A stretch of 10,067 nt of DNA from Actinomycetota bacterium (GTDB lineage: Bacteria; Actinomycetota; Geothermincolia; Fen-727; Anoxymicrobiaceae): positions 1 to 10,067 of the forward strand of contig PMDX01000130.1 of NCBI GenBank assembly GCA_003154635.1, written 5' to 3'. A program made the position numbers and the translations under genes. Positions 1 to 4,416 of the stretch are shown piece by piece (position 1 is the first letter of the stretch; each line of letters starts with the position of its first letter). The notes beneath the pieces were generated by a model, which saw only the letters and a program-made list of their open reading frames with translations, had not been told where the DNA came from and did not search any database.

Positions 1-2
1 TC

Positions 3-581
3 GAGCGCGGGCACGACATCCTCTATGTCTGTTACGACACAGAGGTCTACTCGAACACGGGCTACCAGCGCTCAGGCCTCACGCCGATGGACGCCCTGAC
101 GACGACGAGCCCAACAGGAAAGATGTCGTGGGGCAACGCTACTCGAAAGAAAGACCTGCCAGCTATCGTAGCTGCCCATGGGGCTTCCTACATCGCGACA
201 GCTTCCGCCGGTTATCCCAACGACATCAAGCGCAAGATAAAAAAGGCTCTGACGTTCACCGGGCCGACGTACGTCCAGATACACTCTCCATGCGTATCCG
301 GCTGGGGCGTCGAGAGCCAGCTTACGATCAGGATGGCACGCGCCGCCGTTAGTTGCGGCCTGTATCCGTTGTTCGAGATGGAAGCTGGCAATGTCACGGG
401 CGTCAGAAAGATAAAACCCGAAGAGTTAATCGGTGTAGAGGAGTACCTGAAGCCCCAGAAGCGGTTCGCTCACCTGTTCAAGTACCCCGGAGGCGAAGCG
501 CACATCAAGGACCTGCAGGCCATCGCCAATACCAACATCGACAGGTATGGGCTGCTTCAATCAAGTGAGTCGTCCCATTGA
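3..581 (+). CDS. porB: Pyruvate:ferredoxin oxidoreductase beta subunit, 3' part (5' end outside window)
   Basis: PorB carries the thiamine diphosphate site of pyruvate:ferredoxin oxidoreductase, which converts pyruvate and CoA to acetyl-CoA and CO2 and reduces ferredoxin in the cytoplasm. The reading frame is open from base 3 to a TGA at 579-581, giving the last 192 residues of a protein family usually near 300 residues. The segment DTEVYSNTGYQRSG is the conserved stretch that binds diphosphate and Mg, followed by the family-typical TPTGKMSWGN-like loop (here SPTGKMSWGN) and a QIHSPCVSGW block. The C-terminal KRFAHLF segment is also typical. Nothing suggests damage. A porA gene would be expected just upstream. 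The Hdr/MvhD-like fragments downstream would suit a role in passing pyruvate-derived electrons to an electron-bifurcating complex (inference). Recognition is from family motifs. Confidence 0.93.
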   Translation, partial: ERGHDILYVCYDTEVYSNTGYQRSGLTPMDALTTTSPTGKMSWGNATRKKDLPAIVAAHGASYIATASAGYPNDIKRKIKKALTFTGPTYVQIHSPCVSGWGVESQLTIRMARAAVSCGLYPLFEMEAGNVTGVRKIKPEELIGVEEYLKPQKRFAHLFKYPGGEAHIKDLQAIANTNIDRYGLLQSSESSH

Positions 582-682
582 CAAGGTGACGCACCGGTAG
601 TCCTCGAGTGCAGTTTGCCACGACGCTGTAGAATATTTGCGATGTGACAGGTTGGGTCCAGTGATGACACTGTAACGATGGC

Positions 683-718
683 TTGCACTTTTCACGCCGC
701 TTGTATCTTTGCTATTCT
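683..718 (+). promoter_or_regulatory. Possible promoter for the small coiled-coil gene
   Basis: In the 178-base gap after porB a TATTCT -10-like hexamer at 713-718 lies 16 bases after TTCACG (691-696). TTGCAC at 683-688 is a better -35 match but sits 24 bases away. A short hairpin (659-663 with 668-672, loop ATGA) lies just upstream. The match is modest; the location about 40 bases before a strong ribosome binding site is the main support. Confidence 0.3.
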
Positions 719-743
719 ATGCGTGCGTTTAAAGTGAAAGTCC

Positions 744-752
744 TAAGGAGGT
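744..752 (+). promoter_or_regulatory. Near-perfect Shine-Dalgarno site
   Basis: TAAGGAGGT at 744-752 is fully complementary to the usual 3' end of 16S rRNA and ends 7 bases before the ATG at 760. It fixes the start of the 78-residue ORF and suggests strong translation. Confidence 0.85.
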
Positions 753-759
753 TTGCTCG

Positions 760-996
760 ATGGCTGATGACATCCGCGAGGAAGAAGAGGTGCTGAAGAA
801 AGAGCTTGCAGACCTTGACGACCAGACCGACAGGCTGGCCGAGAAGTTCGAGGAACTCGCCGGCATCGATTGCGACTTCGGCGAGTGCATTTTCGACCCC
901 GAGATGGATGACGTAAACAAGAAGATCGCAGAGGTCCAGCGCCGCAAGAAGATTCTCGAAGGGCTTATCGCACACCTGGAAGGTTGCGAGAAATAA
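760..996 (+). CDS. Small charged helical (coiled-coil-like) protein of unknown function
   Basis: This 78-residue protein was not recognised. Residues 1-34 are very rich in Glu, Asp, Lys and Leu with heptad-like spacing, as are residues 50-75, so two helices that could fold as an antiparallel hairpin or coiled coil are likely. Between them is a short loop, GIDCDFGECIFDPEMDD, with Cys38 and Cys43 and several acidic residues. A third cysteine, Cys76, lies near the C-terminus. There is no signal peptide or membrane segment, so it should be cytoplasmic. The ATG is chosen because of the excellent Shine-Dalgarno site before it. It stands alone, 178 bases after porB and just before a large inverted-repeat structure. 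Metal binding or redox sensing by the cysteines is speculation. Its codon use and ribosome site make a real gene very likely. Confidence 0.85.
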   Translation: MADDIREEEEVLKKELADLDDQTDRLAEKFEELAGIDCDFGECIFDPEMDDVNKKIAEVQRRKKILEGLIAHLEGCEK

Positions 997-1004
997 GGCG
1001 ACCC

Positions 1005-1102
1005 CATAACGCCCGGGTGGTTGTTATTGACAGGTGAGCATTGTCAATGCCCACCCGCCGCTACTGCGGCTGTAATAGAGACGTGCGTTGATGGGCGTTA
1101 TG
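1005..1102 (+). repeat. 98-nt inverted-repeat structure with two internal hairpins
   Basis: An outer 10-bp perfect inverted repeat, CATAACGCCC (1005-1014) and GGGCGTTATG (1093-1102), encloses two hairpins. The first pairs CGGGTGG (1014-1020) with CCACCCG (1051-1057) and, inside, ATTGACA (1026-1032) with TGTCAAT (1042-1048), with a 9-base loop. The second pairs GCCGC (1057-1061) with GCGGC (1066-1070) around TACT. As RNA this would form a three-way junction ending 16 bases before the ATG at 1119. As DNA it could be a small non-autonomous inverted-repeat element. No T-run follows either hairpin, so it is not a clear intrinsic terminator. The pairing is seen directly; the function is unknown. 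Confidence 0.6.
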
Positions 1103-1118
1103 CAATTTGCAGGGATAG

Positions 1119-1514
1119 ATGATTGCGCGATGGCAGACTGCCATAATCATTTGCACTATTTTGCCGACCCCCATTCTTCAAGCAAAAATCGATACAAAAG
1201 GTAAGCAATTGCCAAAAGTAAGTCCCGAATTCAAAGGCAGTCTCAGCAAGGTCGAGGGGGCTGGAAACCTCACTCATTGTTACCAGTGTAGCGCGTGCGT
1301 CGCCGAATGTCCGGCGGCTCAACACTGCGCAGGTTTCAACCCGAGAGAGATCGTCCTGGCCTCCACGCGCTGGCAGCAATCGACGAGGGCAAGTCCGCAC
1401 AGGCGTTTCCGAGCTTCGGCCCTGAGCGCAGGGGCGCCCCCGTTATGGCGTTTACGAGGGTTGCCGACGAATACATCTACATCCGCACCGGCATCACTGA
1501 GCCCGATGTCGTAG
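1119..1514 (+). pseudogene. HdrC-like iron-sulfur protein, N-terminal fragment joined out of frame to foreign sequence
   Basis: Residues about 24-82 of this frame look like the N-terminal part of HdrC, the subunit of heterodisulfide-reductase complexes that carries two [4Fe-4S] clusters. Cys54, Cys57, Cys60 and Cys64 form one CxxCxxCxxxC ferredoxin motif, followed by the family-typical NPREIVLAS. The second cluster motif and the rest of the protein (usually 180 or more residues) are absent. From about base 1365 the frame turns into low-quality Ser/Arg/Ala-rich sequence and ends at 1514, because the DNA there encodes a PorG piece in another frame. The ATG at 1119 has only a weak GGGA before it, and the first 23 residues are not family-like, so the start is uncertain. 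The product would be non-functional as a two-cluster HdrC. Base composition at 1130-1240 is AT-richer than the flanks. Confidence 0.6.
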
Positions 1515-1657
1515 TGGTCCTCGACCCCACCGTCATGGGTGCGGTCAACGTGACCTCCGGGCTCAAAGAAGGCGGAATAGTCGTCGCCAACACTTCGATA
1601 GGGAAAGAAGAGCTGACAGCATGGAGTACGAGCGACTCATCAACGCGAGCGGGCTGA
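1367..1657 (+). pseudogene. Pyruvate:ferredoxin oxidoreductase gamma subunit, internal fragment
   Basis: Frame 2 from about 1367 to 1617 encodes the middle of Por[20 protein letters not shown], then [11 protein letters not shown] and an [11 protein letters not shown] segment followed by a [12 protein letters not shown] segment. These are strongly conserved PorG/2-oxoacid oxidoreductase gamma motifs. The usual N-terminal GRGGQG nucleotide-loop region is missing because HdrC-like sequence replaces it. The C-terminal half is missing because HdrA sequence begins near 1618 in another frame; the frame itself runs on to a stop at 1655-1657. No start codon or ribosome site serves it, so it is unlikely to be made as a protein. 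It is about 84 family-like residues out of roughly 180-200. The assignment is secure from the motifs; whether the break is biological is not. Confidence 0.65.
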
Positions 1658-2310
1658 CGGGCGGTCACCTCCACAGGCGTTCCGACGACGCGCGTCCGAA
1701 GCGCATCGCTTATATCCAGTGCGTCGGCGCGCGCGACGTCAGAAGCAGTCACCCTTACTGCTGCAGCGTTTGCTGTATGTACGCTACCAAGGACGCGATG
1801 CTCGCATACATGCATCATGACGACACAGAGAACATAATCTTTTACACTGACTTAAAAGCATTCGGACGTGGTTTCGACGAATATATAAAAAGAGGCGCTG
1901 CCGAGTATGGTATTACTTACTTAAGGGCGCGTCCCGGTGAGGTAACAGAAGACCCGGAAACTAAGAACCTGTATGTTTGGTATGATGATACTGAAAGCGG
2001 TGGCGTCAAGAGCATGGAGGTGGACATGGTAGTCCTCTCCACCGCGTTCGTGCCTCCGCCGGGCATTCGCAATCTTGCCGAAACGCTCGGCGTTCATATG
2101 GATGATTACGAATTCTTCAAAGCAAGTGATGACCTCCTCGCCCCTATGGACACTAGCGTCCCAGGGATTTATATAGCCGGCGCCTGCACGAGGCCCATGG
2201 ACGTCACCGACGCGGTGACGCAAGGCGGTGGAGCGGCCGATCGAGCCGCGCAGGCGGTCAAGGAATTCACCGGGAAGAAGACCTCGGCAAAAGCCGGGTC
2301 TGGGAGATAG
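1621..2310 (+). CDS. HdrA-family flavin/iron-sulfur protein, C-terminal part only
   Basis: HdrA is the FAD and [4Fe-4S] subunit that performs electron bifurcation in heterodisulfide-reductase-type complexes. This 229-residue frame matches only the later part of the family. It starts at the usual EYERL..ASG segment (residues 2-11). It then has the cysteine block CVGARD...[11 protein letters not shown] (residues 34-57), an [15 protein letters not shown] segment (74-88), and the final FAD-binding [19 protein letters not shown] block (181-199). The N-terminal domain and the GxGxxG FAD motif are absent. The ATG at 1621 is simply the first codon available; only weak GAAGAG lies upstream, and PorG-like DNA abuts it in another frame, so this is a truncated gene. 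The tail after residue 217 is Lys-rich ([11 protein letters not shown]). Bases about 1800-2000 use TTA, ATA and AGA codons and are AT-richer than the second hdrA downstream. It may be a pseudogene or an assembly product. Confidence 0.8.
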   Translation: MEYERLINASGLTGGHLHRRSDDARPKRIAYIQCVGARDVRSSHPYCCSVCCMYATKDAMLAYMHHDDTENIIFYTDLKAFGRGFDEYIKRGAAEYGITYLRARPGEVTEDPETKNLYVWYDDTESGGVKSMEVDMVVLSTAFVPPPGIRNLAETLGVHMDDYEFFKASDDLLAPMDTSVPGIYIAGACTRPMDVTDAVTQGGGAADRAAQAVKEFTGKKTSAKAGSGR

Positions 2311-2315
2311 GAGGT
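2310..2315 (+). promoter_or_regulatory. Ribosome binding site of the Lys/Ala-rich ORF
   Basis: GGAGGT at 2310-2315 overlaps the last base of the upstream stop codon and lies 5 bases before the ATG at 2321. It supports translation of the short repeat ORF. Confidence 0.7.
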
Positions 2316-2320
2316 AGGAG

Positions 2321-2488
2321 ATGGCAGCAGCGAAGAAGGCAGCGAAGAAGCCCGCGAAGAAGAAGGCTCCGGCGAAGAAGAAAGCAGCCGCCAAGAAGAA
2401 GGCTCCGGCGAAGAAGCCCGCGGCGAAGAAGGCTGCCGCCAAGAAGAAGGCTCCGGCGAAGAAGAAAGCAGCCGCCAAGAAGAGGTAG
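2321..2488 (+). CDS. 55-residue Lys/Ala/Pro repeat protein (histone H1-tail-like)
   Basis: From the ATG at 2321 to TAG at 2486-2488 the frame encodes 55 residues made almost only of Ala, Lys and Pro, built from AKK, AAAKK and KAPAKK units. After the first Met the only other residue is one Arg at the end. Such tails occur in bacterial histone H1-like proteins and in extended HU or Lsr2-type proteins, where they bind nucleic acid; there is no folded domain here. It has a good ribosome site and begins 11 bases after the HdrA fragment. The stop is followed 24 bases later, in the same frame, by the TTG start of a second hdrA whose own first 30 residues are also Lys/Ala-rich. It may therefore be a repeat-expanded, detached piece of that N-terminal extension. 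The protein is real as an ORF; the function is unknown. Confidence 0.6.
   Translation: MAAAKKAAKKPAKKKAPAKKKAAAKKKAPAKKPAAKKAAAKKKAPAKKKAAAKKR
2357..2483 (+). repeat. Internal direct repeats of the Lys/Ala-rich ORF
   Basis: A 43-base segment at 2357-2399 recurs without mismatch at 2441-2483 (84-base period). A third, partial copy of its first 24 bases starts at 2393, giving offsets of 36 and 48 bases, both multiples of three. The core reads AAGAAGAAGGCTCCGGCG. Such nearly identical repeats are prone to slippage and to misassembly. Confidence 0.8.
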
Positions 2489-2512
2489 CACGTAGTAACG
2501 AAAGGAAAGGCC

Positions 2513-3804
2513 TTGGCTGACAAGAAAGCGGCCGGGAAGAAAGCGGCCGCCAGATCATCGTCCCCTGATACAGATAAAAAGACGGAATCCACGGCTTCGA
2601 AGCCGGCCGTCGAGCTGATTGACGCTTCTGGTGAACCCCGCATCGGTGTGTTCGTCTGCCATTGCGGAACCAACATCGCCGGCTTCCTCGATGTCGAGGA
2701 AGTTACAGAGTACTCGAAGACTCTACCCAATGTGGTGTTCGCCACTCGCAACCTTTACACGTGTGCGGAGGACGGAATCAGCGCGATAAAAACGCGATCA
2801 AGGAGCATGAACTCAACCGCGTGGTCGTGGCGTCGTGCACGCCTCGTACCCACGAGCCACTCTTCCGCGACGCTTGCGAGGAGGCCGGGCTCAACAAGTA
2901 CCTTTTTGAGTTCGCGAACATACGCGACCAGTGCTCCTGGGTCCACATGCACGAATGGGATGAGGCAACAGCCAAGGCAAAGGATCTCGTGCGCATGAGC
3001 GTGATGAGGGCCGGGCTCCTCCAGCCCCTGGAGGAGATATCGATCGACATCCACCCCGCTTCCCTCATCATAGACGCCGGCGTCGCCGGTATGACGGCGG
3101 CGCTTTCCATCGCCGACCAGGGATACGAGGTCTTCCTCGTCGAGAAGGAGGCGGAGGTCGGGGGCATGATGCGTAACCTCGACAACCTGACTCCGACAAA
3201 CACCGACTCGCAGACGGTCATAACGCGCTACCTCGAGCGTATCAACGCGAACCCCAACGTTCACCTGATCGCCAGCGCGACGCTCAAGTCGATAAACGGT
3301 TACTTCGGCAATTTCGACGTTGCCGTGACGGTCGGCGACCGTGAGGAGACGTTCAAGGTGGGAACCATAATCGTCGCGACGGGCTCCGAGGAGATGAAGC
3401 CAGAGGGACTCTACGGCTACGGCGATCTCAACAACGTGATGACGAAGGGCCAGCTCGAGCTCATGCTCAGGGAAGACCGCGTGCCTGATGTGAAAGACGC
3501 GGTGTTCATCAACTGTGTCGGCAGCCGCGGCCAGAGTGTGTCTTACTGCAACCGCATATGCTGTATGGTCGGCATCAAGAACGCCATCGCGCTCAAAGAG
3601 AAGTTCCCCGAGGCAAACGTCAGTGTCCTGCACAACGACATCGAGGTCTACAGTGTCATCCAGGAGGACTGGTACAAGAAAGCGCGCGCGCTGGGCGCGC
3701 GCTTTCGCAAGTACACCCCCGAGCGCCGTCCCGAGGTAACCGAGGAAGATGGCAGGCCGAAGGCGAAAAGTGGGCCGAGGCGGTCAAGAACATCGTCGAG
3801 GTAG
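2513..3804 (+). pseudogene. Second HdrA-family protein: frameshifted and lacking its C-terminus
   Basis: From the TTG at 2513 (AAAGGA 6 bases upstream) the frame gives a Lys/Ala-rich extension (residues 1-31). It then gives the HdrA N-terminal domain, RIGVFVCHCGTNIAG (43-57), to NLYTCAEDGISAIK (80-93). At an A5 run (2788-2792) the family-like sequence jumps to the -1 frame, NAIKEHELNRVVVASCTPRT. It continues through NIRDQCSWVH, the FAD-binding region near 3070 and the cysteine block around CVGSRG...CNRICCM to a KYTPERRPEV segment near 3740. One extra A would restore the frame. The FAD motif reads DAGVAG, not GxGxxG, because codon 3073-3075 is GAC where GGC is expected. After about 3755 the HdrA match stops, the frame ends at TAG 3802-3804, and MvhD-like sequence takes over in another frame. 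The expected function is FAD/[4Fe-4S] electron bifurcation. As written, no intact HdrA can be made. Confidence 0.75.
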
Positions 3805-3878
3805 CCCAGAAACTCGGGCCGATGGACAAGACCCCCCTGCGCTACAAGGCGTCCGAGCGTTCCGAGGTCGGCTCCTGA
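3750..3878 (+). pseudogene. MvhD/FrhD-like hydrogenase delta subunit, C-terminal fragment
   Basis: MvhD is the small [2Fe-2S] subunit that links hydrogenase or other electron donors to HdrA. In frame 3, the last 40 or so residues before TGA 3876-3878 begin AEGEKWAEAVKNIVEVAQKL and run on to GPMDKTPLRYKAS. They resemble the family's conserved C-terminal segment (SASEGEKFA... then LGP). The N-terminal part with the cluster cysteines is absent, replaced by HdrA sequence in another frame. The junction falls between about 3745 and 3765, in a purine-rich stretch readable in both frames. hdrA-mvhD is a common gene order or fusion, so a deletion spanning the hdrA 3' end and the mvhD 5' end would explain what is seen. 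The match is short, so the identity is moderate. Confidence 0.5.
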
Positions 3879-3890
3879 GCCAGGTGGCCG

Positions 3891-3912
3891 CTTAGAGCGA
3901 CCAAGCTCTGAG
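3891..3912 (+). other. Small hairpin between mvhD fragment and membrane protein gene
   Basis: CTTAGAGC (3891-3898) can pair with GCTCTGAG (3905-3912), including one G-T pair, around a six-base loop. No T-run follows, so it is not a standard intrinsic terminator. It ends 2 bases before the ATG at 3915 and occupies the place of a ribosome site. Confidence 0.3.
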
Positions 3913-3914
3913 TC

Positions 3915-4298
3915 ATGCCGGTAGAAGCCGGAGATAATGCCTTGCAACCAGACTCACGCGATGTCGAGAGATCCTGCCGAAGATGCCTCATCACCGGTAT
4001 CTGCTCCATCGCGTTTCCGGTATCAGGAGCTGTTGTTGCCCTGCTGATGTCGTTTGCGCTTCCATCGCGGTTCCTCCATAACGTGCTGGCCGACCTTCTT
4101 CGCATCTACTATGGCGTGGCTCTGCTATTGCCGGTACCGCTGGCCATCCTGACGAGCGTGTTCTTCGTGATGGGCATTTCCGGATTGCGGCGCGACCCCG
4201 CGGTGAAAAGTCTCGGCTTTGCCATTATCGGCCTCTCCCTCGCGGTGATATCGATCGCCGTGTTCGTTACCATCGTTGCGGTCGTACCAGATCTCTAA
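3915..4298 (+). CDS. Small three-helix membrane protein, unknown function
   Basis: This 127-residue protein was not recognised as a named family, though its layout resembles the small DUF4190-type membrane proteins. A hydrophilic N-terminus of about 24 residues contains a CRRC pair (Cys21, Cys24). Three hydrophobic segments follow, at about residues 25-49, 65-90 and 99-124, so it should sit in the cytoplasmic membrane with short loops; the LRRDP loop (91-95) is probably cytoplasmic. There is no lipobox and no catalytic motif. The ATG at 3915 lacks a visible Shine-Dalgarno site, so the true start could be slightly downstream or translation could be weak. It follows the Hdr/MvhD remnants by 36 bases and is separated from lysC by a promoter and a hairpin, so it is probably not part of the lysine pathway unit. 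Confidence 0.7.
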   Translation: MPVEAGDNALQPDSRDVERSCRRCLITGICSIAFPVSGAVVALLMSFALPSRFLHNVLADLLRIYYGVALLLPVPLAILTSVFFVMGISGLRRDPAVKSLGFAIIGLSLAVISIAVFVTIVAVVPDL

Positions 4299-4331
4299 GT
4301 GGAGCAGCGCTACCCTGAAGCCACATGTTTC

Positions 4332-4361
4332 TTGTGATTACGCTCCGGGTTCCGCTATACT
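4332..4361 (+). promoter_or_regulatory. Sigma-70-type promoter for lysC
   Basis: TTGTGA (4332-4337) and TATACT (4356-4361) are separated by 18 bases and match the -35 and -10 consensus well. Transcription would start near 4368, some 50 bases before the lysC ATG and just ahead of the GC hairpin at 4373-4391. Confidence 0.55.
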
Positions 4362-4372
4362 TTTGTCTCGAG

Positions 4373-4397
4373 ACCCGGGGCATCCCCGGGTTTGTTC
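4373..4397 (+). terminator. Strong GC hairpin with short T-rich tail in front of lysC
   Basis: ACCCGGGG (4373-4380) pairs perfectly with CCCCGGGT (4384-4391) around a three-base CAT loop, followed by TTGTTC. It has intrinsic-terminator form, though the T tract is broken. It may end upstream transcription. Because the best promoter lies before it, it could instead be a 5' stem in the lysC leader that protects the message or attenuates it. No leader peptide or lysine riboswitch core was recognised, and the leader is too short for that riboswitch. Confidence 0.5.
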
Positions 4398-4416
4398 TAC
4401 TAGTGGTGGTTCTGAG

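Noticed and set aside
1005..1102. Integron attC site
   Set aside because: The ends CATAAC/GTTATG and the size are reminiscent of attC. However, the R box consensus matches are imperfect, the fold is a branched junction, not one long imperfect stem, and no integrase or cassette series is visible.
2486..2512. Amber codon readthrough or pyrrolysine between the repeat ORF and hdrA
   Set aside because: The frame is open, but TAG ends several normal genes here (lysC, the adaptor), the TTG start has its own ribosome site, and no pyrrolysine genes are in view.
1921..2751. Minus-strand frame rich in Ala/Phe opposite the Lys/Ala repeat
   Set aside because: Its apparent hydrophobic segment is only the complement of the AAG/GCC repeat; the + strand has start, ribosome site and family matches on both sides.
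2755..3633. Long open frame on the minus strand opposite hdrA
   Set aside because: It is antisense to clear HdrA motifs, has Arg/His/Val-rich unfamiliar sequence and no ribosome site; it is a GC-driven shadow.
4299..4416. Lysine riboswitch upstream of lysC
   Set aside because: The leader after the likely promoter is only about 50 bases, far shorter than the roughly 170-base lysine aptamer, and no five-helix core was found.
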